From Candidatus Methanomethylicaceae archaeon (GTDB lineage: Archaea > Thermoproteota > Methanomethylicia > Methanomethylicales > Methanomethylicaceae), in the NCBI GenBank assembly GCA_015660995.1, contig JACTUC010000025.1, forward strand, positions 24,271 through 88,270: DNA of 64,000 nt, read 5' to 3'. Of this stretch, positions 44,353-53,771 are shown piece by piece. Below the pieces are notes generated by a model, which saw only the letters and a program-made list of their open reading frames with translations, was not told where the DNA came from and searched no databases. Position 1 is the stretch's first letter. Each line of letters begins with the position of its first letter. The position numbers and the translations under genes were made by a program.

Positions 44353-45387
44353 GTGGATAAAATGTTCCCTCCTGGATGCGAGGTATGCCTGAGGGGCAGG
44401 AAGCTCGTACTATTTGTGACTGGCATCTGCGATAGATCCTGCTATTATTGCCCCCTCAGCGAGAGTCGGAAGGGATTGGACGTCATTTATGCAGATGAAG
44501 TATTGGTGAAGAATGATCTCGACATCATCCTAGAAGCAAGGGCGATAGACGCGGAGGGGACGGGAATAACTGGTGGTGATCCAATTTTAAAACTAGGCAG
44601 GACCTTACGATATATCAAGCTGCTGAAGGGCTTCTTTGGCAAGGAGCACCACATCCACCTTTACACAAATGGAAGACACATTAACCGCGAGGTTCTTTCT
44701 AGGTTAAGTGATGCCGGGCTCGACGAACTAAGGTTCCACCCTGAGCGAGGGGATTGGGAGAAGATAAAGATCGCTAAGGAACTTGGGATCTTTTCAGGAG
44801 GTGAGGTGCCTGCAATACCAGGCGACGAGAAATCAATCAAGGAATTCGTAATGTTCCTGGATAATATCAAAGCGGATTTCCTCAACATCAACCAACTGGA
44901 GTTCTGCCCCCAGAACGCGTACCAACTTAAGCAGAGGGGTTTCACTCTCGATAGTGAAAGCATGGCTGCTGTCTTGAAGAGCAAAGAGTCTGCGCTCGCA
45001 ACAATCGATTGGGCAGAAAAAGAGGGCATTAGGATTCCAATACACTATTGCTCCAGTGTGGTGAAGGATGCTGTGCAGACCAAGAAGAGGCTGATTAAAA
45101 GGGGCGACAATGTCGCACGGCCATACGAAAAGGTCTCTGAGGAAGGATTGCTATCCAAGCTCATAGTAAGCTCTGAGTGCAGTAGTCTGAGGGAGATGAA
45201 GGCATTGTTGGCTAAAAAGTTGAGACTTCCCCCATATATGATTGGGGTTTCTTCAGATGGCAAAGTTGTTGAGGCACCAGAAGAGCTCATTTTGGAGATA
45301 AAGCGAGCATTGCCTGGTTCGAAGATCAGCTATATTGAGGAATACCCAACAGCTACCAGAGAGAGATTTACAGAATACCCCTGTTAG
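44353..45387 (+). CDS. Radical SAM protein of unknown function
   Basis: 344 residues. An N-terminal CEVCLRG pair (residues 9-12) is followed by the radical SAM triad CDRSCYYC near residue 28, then TGGDPILKL as the SAM motif. The C-terminal ~60 residues form a small extra domain (LRLPPYMIGVSSDGK...). GTG start at 44353, or ATG 44362. Convergent with pelota, overlapping by 4 bp. Neighbouring tRNA/translation genes hint at a similar role, but nothing proves it. Confidence 0.75.
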   Translation: MDKMFPPGCEVCLRGRKLVLFVTGICDRSCYYCPLSESRKGLDVIYADEVLVKNDLDIILEARAIDAEGTGITGGDPILKLGRTLRYIKLLKGFFGKEHHIHLYTNGRHINREVLSRLSDAGLDELRFHPERGDWEKIKIAKELGIFSGGEVPAIPGDEKSIKEFVMFLDNIKADFLNINQLEFCPQNAYQLKQRGFTLDSESMAAVLKSKESALATIDWAEKEGIRIPIHYCSSVVKDAVQTKKRLIKRGDNVARPYEKVSEEGLLSKLIVSSECSSLREMKALLAKKLRLPPYMIGVSSDGKVVEAPEELILEIKRALPGSKISYIEEYPTATRERFTEYPC

Positions 45388-46463
45388 ATGGGAAAACGGA
45401 GGAAGGCAGCGACACTTCCCAACCCAATCAACTGCCGCCCCTTCTCGTGCTCTCCACCAATAAAGAACACCTTGCCACCGTAGCCCTCTACCTTTTTGCA
45501 AATCGACTCCACCTCTTTTCGCTGCTCTGGCGTTATCTCTTTGAAAAGCCGTTCTGATACAAGGATGGAGTCCACTGCCCCCCTTTCCACAGCCAGTGCA
45601 ACCTCATCCTTTCCGTAGGCTACGAGGCTTGGTTTTGAAGCTAGCCGACTCAGGAGTTCATCAACAAGGTGTGAGTCCCGCATTATGGTAGAATTTTTCA
45701 TTATCTTTGATAGCGCCCCTCGGTTCATAACTTCCCTTACGCCAGGCGAACCAGTGCTTGATGTAGTCTCCTCGATTATATTGACCCCTTTCAGCTTGTC
45801 TTTGAGATATCGAGCAAGGTCGCCTTTTGTAAAGCCAGGACCAGCGACGATAACGTCCGACTTTTCCCTTTCTAGAACCCTGCCTATTTCCTCTCCAACG
45901 GATGAGATGAACTTGGTTTTTATGGCAGATCGGTCACCTGAGTCCACATATTTGCCAGGTATGTTGGACTCAATGGTTAGCAATTCCTGCATGACGTAGT
46001 CCCTTAACATGAAAACCGAGGCATTTTGCTCATCGATTGTAACAATGACAGCCTTTGGTCTCTCCTTCGAAAGCGCCCTTTCCAAGCGCTCTTTGTGGAA
46101 CGAAAGCCAATGCTCCTTTACTATGCTTATCCTGTCCCTTGTGCCTACTGAAAAAGAGTGGTACAATCCTTGAATGTTCATGTCGTCTGGGCCTGTGAGG
46201 ATTTGCCCCTTTATCCGCAACCTCTCCGTAAAGGTTTGAAACCCCAGATCGTCGACCTTTATGCAGAGGTATACCCTTCTGCGCCCTCCGCGCTCATCTT
46301 CACCGCCACGATATACTTTTACCTCTCTCAGCGTGTTGCCACATACTGTGTCACCCCGATCGATGAGGTTGTAGAGATGCCACAGATCATCAGAATCTTC
46401 TACCTCGACTTCCACTGATCCTCGTTTTTTATCGCTCTCGATTATCCTCAATTTTTGGCACAC
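45384..46463 (-). CDS. pelA: mRNA surveillance protein pelota
   Basis: A 359-residue eRF1 paralogue with three domains: an N-terminal Sm-like RNA-binding domain (VEVEDSDDLWHLYNLIDRGD), a central domain (VIVTIDEQNASVFML), and a C-terminal eRF1-like domain (LVAYGKDEVALAVERGAVD). It rescues stalled ribosomes together with the archaeal elongation-factor-1-alpha. The GGQ release motif of eRF1 is absent, as expected. Confidence 0.92.
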   Translation of the reverse strand: MCQKLRIIESDKKRGSVEVEVEDSDDLWHLYNLIDRGDTVCGNTLREVKVYRGGEDERGGRRRVYLCIKVDDLGFQTFTERLRIKGQILTGPDDMNIQGLYHSFSVGTRDRISIVKEHWLSFHKERLERALSKERPKAVIVTIDEQNASVFMLRDYVMQELLTIESNIPGKYVDSGDRSAIKTKFISSVGEEIGRVLEREKSDVIVAGPGFTKGDLARYLKDKLKGVNIIEETTSSTGSPGVREVMNRGALSKIMKNSTIMRDSHLVDELLSRLASKPSLVAYGKDEVALAVERGAVDSILVSERLFKEITPEQRKEVESICKKVEGYGGKVFFIGGEHEKGRQLIGLGSVAAFLRFPI

Positions 46464-46511
46464 TACAAGAGAGTTATTTGTAAGACGATATGTAAATAAT
46501 ACTGTCCTGAT

Positions 46512-46961
46512 ATGTCTAGTCCTTATTTAGTTATTAGGGATGCTAGTTTGGACGATCTTGATGAGATTTACAAGATAGAAAAAGAGTCCTTTCCTGACCC
46601 TTACCCGAAGGGCTTGCTAAAGGCGTTCCTCTTTTTTCCTGGCGCTTACCTTGTGGCACTCTCTGAAGGTTTAATATTAGGATATGCGATTGGGGTAGTC
46701 AGGTACGAGACTGTTGGCCACATCATTTCCATTGCAGTCAGCAAGGAAAAGCGGAGAAGCGGCGTGGGAAGACAGCTTCTGGCAAAATCGGTTGAAAGAT
46801 TGCGCCTGAAGGGTGTTCAGTCAGTGCGCTTGGAAGTAAGGGAGTCGAACGTAGAAGCAATAGATCTCTACAAGAAAGCTGGTTTTTTGGCAGAAGATAA
46901 GATAGAGGGGTATTATGTTGACGGCGAGTCAGCGCTTGTTATGTACCTTAGCGTGAAGTGA
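46512..46961 (+). CDS. rimI: RimI-type N-alpha-acetyltransferase (Ard1-like)
   Basis: A 149-residue GNAT protein with the acetyl-CoA loop EKRRSGVGRQLLAKSV near residue 80 and LEVRESNVEAIDLYKKAGF near residue 115. Archaeal members acetylate protein N-termini. Divergent from pelota (48 bp), overlapping dnaG by 14 bp. Confidence 0.88.
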   Translation: MSSPYLVIRDASLDDLDEIYKIEKESFPDPYPKGLLKAFLFFPGAYLVALSEGLILGYAIGVVRYETVGHIISIAVSKEKRRSGVGRQLLAKSVERLRLKGVQSVRLEVRESNVEAIDLYKKAGFLAEDKIEGYYVDGESALVMYLSVK

Positions 46962-48207
46962 CGTCCTCGAAGGTTAGGATAGTTATTCCCTGAGGCCTCT
47001 TAGCAATGTTACCTATCCTAGCGCCAATCAAGAAAACTACGCCCTTGCTGTTGGATATGTCGAGGAGCCTCTGCGTTATTACCCCATCGAATACAACTGC
47101 ATGCACCTTTTCCCCCGTGTTCTGAAGGGTATCAGCTAATTCCCTTACCGCCACCTTCTGTTTTTGTTCCCAAGATTCATCAAGGATGTTAGCTTCGAGG
47201 CTTCCCTGAAGCTGCTCTACCATTGCCTTGACTTTTTGCATGTCGACCCCTGGCAATTGAACGACCTCAGGTTCCTTCTCCTCTTGTTTTTCGGGAACCT
47301 TCTCCTGCACTTCGGCGATAGCATCAGCTACCACTTCGCGTAGGGGTTCTTGCTTCCTTTGAGCCTCCTGCCGCTTGTCTCCTATTGCTAGCTGATACTG
47401 TTCAACTGGAACCTTTCCTCTGAGGCATTTAGCAAGTTCCTTACCCGTGAGGTCTTCGACCTCTTTGCCAGCAGGAGCCCTTGCGACATAGTCTAGGTCC
47501 GCAACTTGGAGGAGTTCTCTTAGGATGAGCTCTCCACCCCTATCTCCATCGACGAAGGCAATGACTGTCTTCTTCTTACTGAGATCCTTTATAGTCTCAG
47601 GGACAGAGGCGCCTTCCATGCCGATTACGTTCTTATAACCATGTCGTAACATGTTGACTACATCTGCTCTCCCTTCGGTGATTATCACCGTGTCGGTCTT
47701 TTCGACATCTGGTCCAGCTGGCAGGCTGTCCTGTCCAAACTTCGCTATCTCGTGGACCCTTACAGATTTCATTATCTCCTCCGAGAGTTCCTTTATCTCA
47801 AACGCACCTTCAGTCTCCCAGTGAACAAGGATGTCCCTGGCGCGATCGACAATCTTGCGCCTCTTCTCTTCCCTGACGTCCTCGATCTTTTTCACCGAGA
47901 CTCTCGCAGTGCAGGGCCCCACCTTATCTATGGTCTCAATTGCTGCAGCTACGATCGCTGTCTCGACCCGGTCAAGGCTCGAGGGAAGAATCACTTCGCC
48001 GTAGGACTTGCCCGATTTCGACTCTAGGTCGACCTGAATCCTTCCGATCCTGCCACTTTTCTGGAGTTCCCTCAGGTCTAGTTCCTCACCGAGGAGGCCT
48101 TCAGTCTGGCCAAAAATTGCACCTATAACATCGGGTTTGTCTACGACGCCTTCAATCTCAATAGAAGCGTATATAGTATACTTTGCAGTGGTTGGCGTGC
48201 CGCCCAT
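46948..48207 (-). CDS. dnaG: Archaeal DnaG-type primase
   Basis: A 419-residue archaeal DnaG with its own N-terminal domain and a TOPRIM domain: VIITEGRADVVNML (catalytic Glu) near residue 172 and IAFVDGDRGGELIL (Asp pair) near residue 215. A charged, glutamine- and glutamate-rich linker (about residues 280-320) separates it from the C-terminal domain. Archaeal DnaG is found mainly with the exosome and may also prime. ATG at 48207 is preceded by AGGGGG. Confidence 0.9.
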   Translation of the reverse strand: MGGTPTTAKYTIYASIEIEGVVDKPDVIGAIFGQTEGLLGEELDLRELQKSGRIGRIQVDLESKSGKSYGEVILPSSLDRVETAIVAAAIETIDKVGPCTARVSVKKIEDVREEKRRKIVDRARDILVHWETEGAFEIKELSEEIMKSVRVHEIAKFGQDSLPAGPDVEKTDTVIITEGRADVVNMLRHGYKNVIGMEGASVPETIKDLSKKKTVIAFVDGDRGGELILRELLQVADLDYVARAPAGKEVEDLTGKELAKCLRGKVPVEQYQLAIGDKRQEAQRKQEPLREVVADAIAEVQEKVPEKQEEKEPEVVQLPGVDMQKVKAMVEQLQGSLEANILDESWEQKQKVAVRELADTLQNTGEKVHAVVFDGVITQRLLDISNSKGVVFLIGARIGNIAKRPQGITILTFEDVTSR

Positions 48208-48366
48208 ATTTTTTACCCCCTGAATTTCCTAACTAGACCTCCAAGAGGTCATGGGCTACGCTTACTGATTTTTTTCCATAATGATTATACATGTAAACAT
48301 TACCTCATTCTTTCATGAACTTTTTGCTTGGATGAAGTTTGAAATCTTGGCTTAAAAACCTTACTG

Positions 48367-49452
48367 TTACTTTTTGAGGCTCGGATACAGCATATTTAAC
48401 ATTTTTTTTGCTTCGCTTTCCTTGGCGAAGTATTCCCTCACAGGAGCGAGCATGGTAGCAACGCCGTCGGATACTGCAATTTTTAGGTCCAGTGGATGGA
48501 TGCTACCTTGCTGATAGGCGCTAATGAGCTCTTGTGAAGACGTAAAATTCACGTCTCCGCCGTATTTTGGGGGTCTCCTTATTGCGAAGTCGTTCTTGTA
48601 CATTAGAATGTAGCGCGCAATGTCAAGGACAGAGTTCCCAGTGATCTCCTTTGGCGGACAGTATGCTGCGTTAAGCTTGGTTTTTATGCTTTCAGGGGAA
48701 TCATGGATGAAGATGCAGGTTTCTGGCTTCGACTTACTCATTTTGTAATCCATCACATCCTGCTCCTTCTCATTTACGACGTCCATCCTGCATACGCCTT
48801 GGAGCCCCGACAGTAATGGAGTGTGGATCGCCACAGGTTTTTTGTATCCATAGGTCTCTGCTACCTCTCTGGCGAGGACATGCGCCCTCCTTTGATCCAT
48901 CCCGCCTAAGCAGAAGTCCAGATCTAGGTAGAAGATGTCCTCAACCTGCATGCATGGGTAGATTAGCTTGGAGAAATCGATAGAGGTTTCATCTTCCTTT
49001 CTGCCCATTATGGTTACTGCCCGCTTTACCCGCGAAAGCGAGAGGCTCTTGGCAACCTTAAGCAGGTTTTCCCAATAATCTTTTTTATTAACCATCTCTT
49101 CGGCCTTAACTCTATTTACTTTGGTGAGATCGACCCCCAAAGCCTTGAGGCAATGCTCAATATAGGAGGCACACAGCTGGATCTTTTCCATGTCCCCTCC
49201 GAACTTGTCATTTATCCATGCATGCCACGTAGCCTCGAGAAGGGTCATCCTGACCCCAGCCTCCATGAGATCCTTGAATTTATTGGTCCAAATCACCCAG
49301 CCGATGTGGAATAGCCCCGAGGGTTCGACCCCAATATAGCCTTTTGGCGAGGCGTTGTTCTGAAAGACTGTCTCTGCGTCTTCCTTTGTGATCACTTCCA
49401 AAGTGTTTCTTGTAACCAGGTCAATCCTTGACACCATGTCCATTTTGAACAC
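48367..49452 (-). CDS. tyrS: Tyrosyl-tRNA synthetase
   Basis: A 361-residue class I synthetase of the archaeal/eukaryotic type, with GYIGVEPSGLFHIGW (HIGH-like) near residue 38 and KMSKSKPET near residue 228. The tyrosine-binding MQVEDIFYLDLDFCLGGMDQR region is intact. AGGTG lies 7 nt before the ATG at 49452. A folded RNA element ends only 13 bp upstream of the start codon. Confidence 0.93.
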   Translation of the reverse strand: MFKMDMVSRIDLVTRNTLEVITKEDAETVFQNNASPKGYIGVEPSGLFHIGWVIWTNKFKDLMEAGVRMTLLEATWHAWINDKFGGDMEKIQLCASYIEHCLKALGVDLTKVNRVKAEEMVNKKDYWENLLKVAKSLSLSRVKRAVTIMGRKEDETSIDFSKLIYPCMQVEDIFYLDLDFCLGGMDQRRAHVLAREVAETYGYKKPVAIHTPLLSGLQGVCRMDVVNEKEQDVMDYKMSKSKPETCIFIHDSPESIKTKLNAAYCPPKEITGNSVLDIARYILMYKNDFAIRRPPKYGGDVNFTSSQELISAYQQGSIHPLDLKIAVSDGVATMLAPVREYFAKESEAKKMLNMLYPSLKK

Positions 49453-49464
49453 CTGCTTTTGGTT

Positions 49465-49704
49465 GGCAGACTACTGTGTAGCCCGAAGCTAACACCCGAC
49501 CTCACTGACAGGATTTTTCATCCCTCTTGGACGGGCTCTCTCACAACGGGACCTATCCAGCAGCCTGCCATTGATTTTGATTTGCGTCCCCCTTATTTAA
49601 TTATTTGAACTGTAGGGCTGTAGCGGGTGTGGGTTAGGCCCCGATCATGGCTGAGCTACGCTCCACTCACGAGACTCCTATTTACCCGCGGTGTCGCCCT
49701 ACAG
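49465..49704 (-). ncRNA. Two-domain structured RNA between pheT and tyrS
   Basis: On the minus strand the first domain is a hairpin closed by CTGTAGGGC/GCCCTACAG (49696-49704 with 49610-49618) and, inside it, GCGGGT/ACCCGC (49684-49689 with 49623-49628). The second is closed by a 12-bp helix with two G-U pairs, GGCAGGCTGCTG (49558-49569) with CAGTAGTCTGCC (49465-49476), and contains small hairpins (GGAT-GAAAA-ATCC; TAGC-TTCGG-GCTA). An AT-rich linker separates them. The second domain ends right before the tyrS ribosome site. Class unknown: independent RNA or a tyrS leader. Confidence 0.5.
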
Positions 49705-49741
49705 TGCTCAGCTCCCACTTCATCGCAGAATAGGATCTGCA

Positions 49742-51406
49742 TTACCCTCGAAATAAACTTTCCAAAGAAAGCAGACTCGACAAGTTTAGTTCCATCATCC
49801 CAACTGGGGTGTCGATCCTAAAATCTATCAATAGCCTCGGGTAGATCTCGCCCAGACTGCCGATCTTTTTGTCATCAATAAAGACTGCTGCGGCGCGTCC
49901 ATCAATGAAAGGTTCTCTGGCAATAGGGCGGAATTCTATCTCTTTTGATAGGTTCTTGAAGAGTGAAAGCGCAACCGCTTGAATATCTTCAAAGCTTACC
50001 TTGTAATCGCTTATTGCAGCCGCAAGCTGAGTAGAAGTGACTGCAACCCCATTGACAACCTTGACAACATCGCCATATTCGAAGATCCTTTGGGGGTATG
50101 GAACATGGGCATTATTACCAAGGAACAAGAGCAATTTAGGGAGCAATGATGTCCTAATTGCTGAATATTCTGAGGATATTGGCTTTTCTATCTCCACAGC
50201 GCCAGTCACTCCGCATAAGGCTTTGTCCTCAAGGGCTTTGTTACTCAACAGATAAGTTGAGATCTCTTGGAAACCCATACCCACCATCAGGTCTCTGACT
50301 CGCGATCTGAATTTGCTACCGAAAAGGGGTTTCCCTATCGATGCCACCGCAGGGAATTCGGAATGCATGTTGTTCAGACCAAAAGCCATTATGATGTCTT
50401 CTACTAGATCCACTTCGTGGATTATGTCAACCCTGTATGGGGGTATCGTCACCTCCAATTGTTTGCCACTTGCAGGCCTAGATTCGAAGCCCATGCGGTT
50501 AAGGAGTTTGATAATTTGATCCGGTTTGAGTGATAGTCCGGATACAGCTTTAACTGTAGCCAAATTCAGCAGTTGCTTTGTCTTGCCCAAAATGGGGGTT
50601 ACAACTTTTTTGTTCTTGTAATTGACCTCCACCTTCTGCACTTTTCCACTCCGTTCAAGAATCGAGGTCACCATTACATTGAGGCACAGGTTGATCGCTT
50701 TTTCGTCTGTGCCTGTGACATCAATGAATAGGTTCCTAGTTGTTTCGCTCACGCGTGTTTCTTCGCTGTTTATTATGGGGGGCATGGACAGAACGGTACC
50801 ACGAGAGTCTTTCAGTAAGGGGTATTTGCTAAAACTCTTTAGGATAGGTGAATATTCCCTGCCCTTTGCTGTGTCTCGGAGGATTTCCCTGCCGTCCATC
50901 CTTCGAGATTCTTCCAGCGGAACGAAGGAAAAATCCTCTGGGGGCAGAGCTTCATAAATCATATCAGGTTGCATGTTGTCGAGATTGTAGACTCCAATTG
51001 ATGCTTTGAACCTCTTTGAACCATAAGTATTGTGTAATTTTTCTTGGAGCTGCATTATCTGAACCATGGCTTCATTGCTAAGTTGAACGTCGTGAATGGC
51101 AGCTGCGACGATGAAGGGTCTGATCTCCGAGACCGAGGGACGGACGTAGAGTTGAATTGGTGCGCTACTTGAATGCTTTGGGAAATAACCCTTACCCCCC
51201 TTGGCATAGAGTCTTACACCCCGGGCTAGCCCTTCGCAACTGAAGAAATCTGGTCGGTCAGATGTCACTTCGACAGTCATTTTTGCCCCAATTTCAAGCT
51301 CTGCTTCGCATTTCAAGGAGGAGAGGATTTCGATCAGCGCCTCTCGTGTAATGGAGATGCCTGCTAATTTCATCAAGTCGTCAATATCGAAGGTTACTGT
51401 TGGCAA
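49742..51406 (-). CDS. pheT: Phenylalanyl-tRNA synthetase beta subunit
   Basis: A 554-residue archaeal-type beta subunit, without the N-terminal EMAP domain of bacterial forms. B1-like N-terminal region, B3/B4 editing domain in the middle, B5 domain (LLNRMGFESR) and the class II-like catalytic relic near the C-terminus (PQRIFEYGDVVKV) are seen. The start abuts the pheS stop, so the two form one operon. The heterotetramer charges tRNA-Phe. Confidence 0.93.
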   Translation of the reverse strand: MPTVTFDIDDLMKLAGISITREALIEILSSLKCEAELEIGAKMTVEVTSDRPDFFSCEGLARGVRLYAKGGKGYFPKHSSSAPIQLYVRPSVSEIRPFIVAAAIHDVQLSNEAMVQIMQLQEKLHNTYGSKRFKASIGVYNLDNMQPDMIYEALPPEDFSFVPLEESRRMDGREILRDTAKGREYSPILKSFSKYPLLKDSRGTVLSMPPIINSEETRVSETTRNLFIDVTGTDEKAINLCLNVMVTSILERSGKVQKVEVNYKNKKVVTPILGKTKQLLNLATVKAVSGLSLKPDQIIKLLNRMGFESRPASGKQLEVTIPPYRVDIIHEVDLVEDIIMAFGLNNMHSEFPAVASIGKPLFGSKFRSRVRDLMVGMGFQEISTYLLSNKALEDKALCGVTGAVEIEKPISSEYSAIRTSLLPKLLLFLGNNAHVPYPQRIFEYGDVVKVVNGVAVTSTQLAAAISDYKVSFEDIQAVALSLFKNLSKEIEFRPIAREPFIDGRAAAVFIDDKKIGSLGEIYPRLLIDFRIDTPVGMMELNLSSLLSLESLFRG

Positions 51407-52873
51407 CTACCACCATCTCCATTCCCTCAGCGCTTCGAGGTTCAAAGTATTCAGTTCCCTTACATCGTCGAGGCCGAGTCTGATCATGGCCAATCGGTCG
51501 ATTCCTATCCCCCACGCTATCACAGGGAACTTGATGCCAAGGGGCGCTAAAACTTCAGGTCTGAACAGACCAGAACCAAGGCATTCGATCCATCCTAGTT
51601 TCGGATGCTTCACGTACGCTTCGATGCTAGGCTCAGTAAAGGGAAAATAGCCCGGCGTGAATTTGATCTCGTTAAAGCCTAACTGTTTCCCGAATTCGGT
51701 GAGAATACCTAGAAGGTGTTTTACGTTAATGCCATGGTCGCCCAGTATACCATCTAGCTGGCCAAATTCGACCATATGCCTTGAGTCTATTAGGTCTGGC
51801 CGGAATACCTTGGAAAGGCAGAAGGTTTTCACGGGCGGGGTCCTACGATCGAAAAGAGAGCGAACAGAGACTGCAGTTGTTTGGGTTCTTAGAACTGGGC
51901 GCTTAGCTATGTCTATATTCCAACTATACCCCCAGCCTTTCGACCCTGTGCCACCACCGTTTTCATGAGCGGACTTCACTGCTTGAATCAGAGCGACAGG
52001 AGCGTCAATAATCGGGGTAATTCCCTTTAACTGGAAATTGTCATGGACAGCTCTAGCGGGATGTTCCTGCGCTTGGAAGAGGGCATCGAAGTTCCAGAAC
52101 TCGTTTTCAACATATGGCCCGGAGGTCTCTTCGAAACCCATGTCAAAAAGAATCTCCTTAGCTTCTTCCAAAAATTGTAGGTAAGGATGTTTCTTGCCTA
52201 TCTTGAGTGATGGTGGCGAAGCAGTAACGTCGTAGGGACGCAATATCGAACCTTTCCATTTACCACTCCTGATAAGATCGGATGTCAATGCATTAAGAAT
52301 TGTTGCCGATTCGGGTTCCCGTATCATTTGGAGGACGATCTCAGTGCGCTCCCTTAGAATAACAAGACCTCTCTCTATCAATGGTTGTGATAAAGCCTGA
52401 TCCAAGGGGCTCAATGAAGATTTCTCGCCGTCTGCTTTCAATTTGTAGAGCAGTTCTTCTAGCTCGGATTTTTGTTTATGCTTTAGTAACGCATTTGGCA
52501 AATTGTCTCTTTTCTCTATGGTTATAGCACCAGACTTTCGTCCCCAGCCAATAGCTGCAGAGACTTCGTTGGGCTTCAATACTGAAGCCAAAGATTTCAG
52601 GGGAACTGATCCCCCATGGGAGGAAATGAAATTTAACATGCGGGTTTCCGGGAGACCATTCCTTAAACAATAAACGCCTTCTTCAGTCAGAATGTAATTC
52701 TCATGGAGAGTTTCAGTCACGTTCACAAATCCCTTAGTTGCCAGTAGGTTTGAGAGCGGGAATATAGAACTTTCTGGGAGTTTAAGCTCGGATGAAAGTT
52801 GCGAGGCGTTAGCCTGACCGCCCAATTTCTTTAAACACTCAAGCAATTGAGCCTCAGATTGGCTAAGAGACAA
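51407..52873 (-). CDS. pheS: Phenylalanyl-tRNA synthetase alpha subunit
   Basis: A 488-residue class II catalytic subunit. An N-terminal winged-helix region (about residues 1-170, LLECLKKLGGQANASQLSSE) precedes the catalytic domain with motif 2 SVRSLFDRRTPPVKTFCLSKVFR and motif 3 AWGIGIDRLAMIRLGLDD. The N-terminal extension resembles that of archaeal and eukaryotic cytosolic alpha subunits. No gap to pheT. Confidence 0.93.
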   Translation of the reverse strand: MSLSQSEAQLLECLKKLGGQANASQLSSELKLPESSIFPLSNLLATKGFVNVTETLHENYILTEEGVYCLRNGLPETRMLNFISSHGGSVPLKSLASVLKPNEVSAAIGWGRKSGAITIEKRDNLPNALLKHKQKSELEELLYKLKADGEKSSLSPLDQALSQPLIERGLVILRERTEIVLQMIREPESATILNALTSDLIRSGKWKGSILRPYDVTASPPSLKIGKKHPYLQFLEEAKEILFDMGFEETSGPYVENEFWNFDALFQAQEHPARAVHDNFQLKGITPIIDAPVALIQAVKSAHENGGGTGSKGWGYSWNIDIAKRPVLRTQTTAVSVRSLFDRRTPPVKTFCLSKVFRPDLIDSRHMVEFGQLDGILGDHGINVKHLLGILTEFGKQLGFNEIKFTPGYFPFTEPSIEAYVKHPKLGWIECLGSGLFRPEVLAPLGIKFPVIAWGIGIDRLAMIRLGLDDVRELNTLNLEALREWRWW

Positions 52874-52908
52874 CCTCTAGTCCTCCCATCAGACTTTTGC
52901 CTCTGTAT

Positions 52909-53379
52909 TCAAGAGCTTATTAGATTACCTTTCTCGTCTATTTCTTTGTTTCTTATTCTTGTGGAAGATATGGATCCACCATCTTTTGCGTTTATGACTT
53001 GTATGACGTAGATCCTTGCTCTATTGAGGCCTTTGTCTGATCGTATTTTGTTAGCTTCTTCAGCTCTGGGGAGGGTTTCATCAGTTACAATTACAGCGCC
53101 AATCCTTGGTTCCTGTATTAAAGAGCCGTAAGGGTCGTTCAAAGGAACAATAGAAGATCTTTCGAGGAGCTTTTTCCCAGCTAGAAATTTTCTGAGCGCT
53201 TCAGACCTTTCTTTGAAAGATTGAATGCCTGACTTGTTTGATTTCTTGGCGAATTCGTCGGAGGTTATGCCTATTATCACGCTATCACCGTATTGGAAAG
53301 CCTTTGCAATTAGTGATTCATGCCCCAAGTGCAAGTGGTCAAAGGTGCCTCCTATGGCTACTAGCGAGTGAGCTCGCAT
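52909..53379 (-). CDS. coaD: Phosphopantetheine adenylyltransferase, archaeal type
   Basis: 156 residues with the nucleotidyltransferase motif GGTFDHLHLGHESLI near residue 10 and the C-terminal SISSTRIR motif. It makes dephospho-CoA from 4'-phosphopantetheine and ATP. It lies 9 bp downstream of the membrane zinc-ribbon gene and 35 bp upstream of pheS. Confidence 0.9.
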   Translation of the reverse strand: MRAHSLVAIGGTFDHLHLGHESLIAKAFQYGDSVIIGITSDEFAKKSNKSGIQSFKERSEALRKFLAGKKLLERSSIVPLNDPYGSLIQEPRIGAVIVTDETLPRAEEANKIRSDKGLNRARIYVIQVINAKDGGSISSTRIRNKEIDEKGNLISS

Positions 53380-53388
53380 AACAAGTCA

Positions 53389-53760
53389 TTATTCCTTCTT
53401 TATAGGAACAGCGTAGATAGCTTTAATGTATGAGCTGCCGGAGCACTTTTTACACGGGCCCATATCTTTAAAGATGTAATCGCCTTGAACAAATGCCCGC
53501 TCCTCCCTCATATCGCAATTTTTACAGCCTATTACCGTCATTACAGTCTCTTTAGGCTCTTCTTTGGCAGGCTTAGCCGATCTCTCTCCAAAGAAGTATA
53601 TGGCCCAGGACGTTACCAGAAGCACTAGCCCGGCCGCCATCATCGGGATCCCGTAAGTGGAAAAGGAGTCCACCAGGGTGGCTAACAGGAAAAGAACAAT
53701 TGCTGCCATGGTCAGAGCTATCGACATCATTGTGAACCGAAGCTGTCGTTTTTTGGACAT
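53389..53760 (-). CDS. Two-pass membrane protein with a zinc ribbon
   Basis: 123 residues: two membrane segments (about 9-29 and 36-57), then a soluble domain with CKNC near residue 79 and CKKC near residue 102. Of unknown function; it lies between DUF1512 (11 bp) and coaD. The paired CxxC pattern suggests one zinc ion in the cytosol. Confidence 0.7.
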   Translation of the reverse strand: MSKKRQLRFTMMSIALTMAAIVLFLLATLVDSFSTYGIPMMAAGLVLLVTSWAIYFFGERSAKPAKEEPKETVMTVIGCKNCDMREERAFVQGDYIFKDMGPCKKCSGSSYIKAIYAVPIKKE

Positions 53761-53771
53761 TTTTATGCCTC

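Noticed and set aside
49465..49569. T-box riboswitch of tyrS
   Set aside because: T-boxes are known in bacteria only, and no T-box sequence (TGGNACC-like) or antiterminator pairing is present.
49465..49704. RNase P RNA
   Set aside because: The length is too short, and I could not find the conserved P4-forming elements (a GGAAGUC-type 5' block and an ACAGAA-type 3' block).
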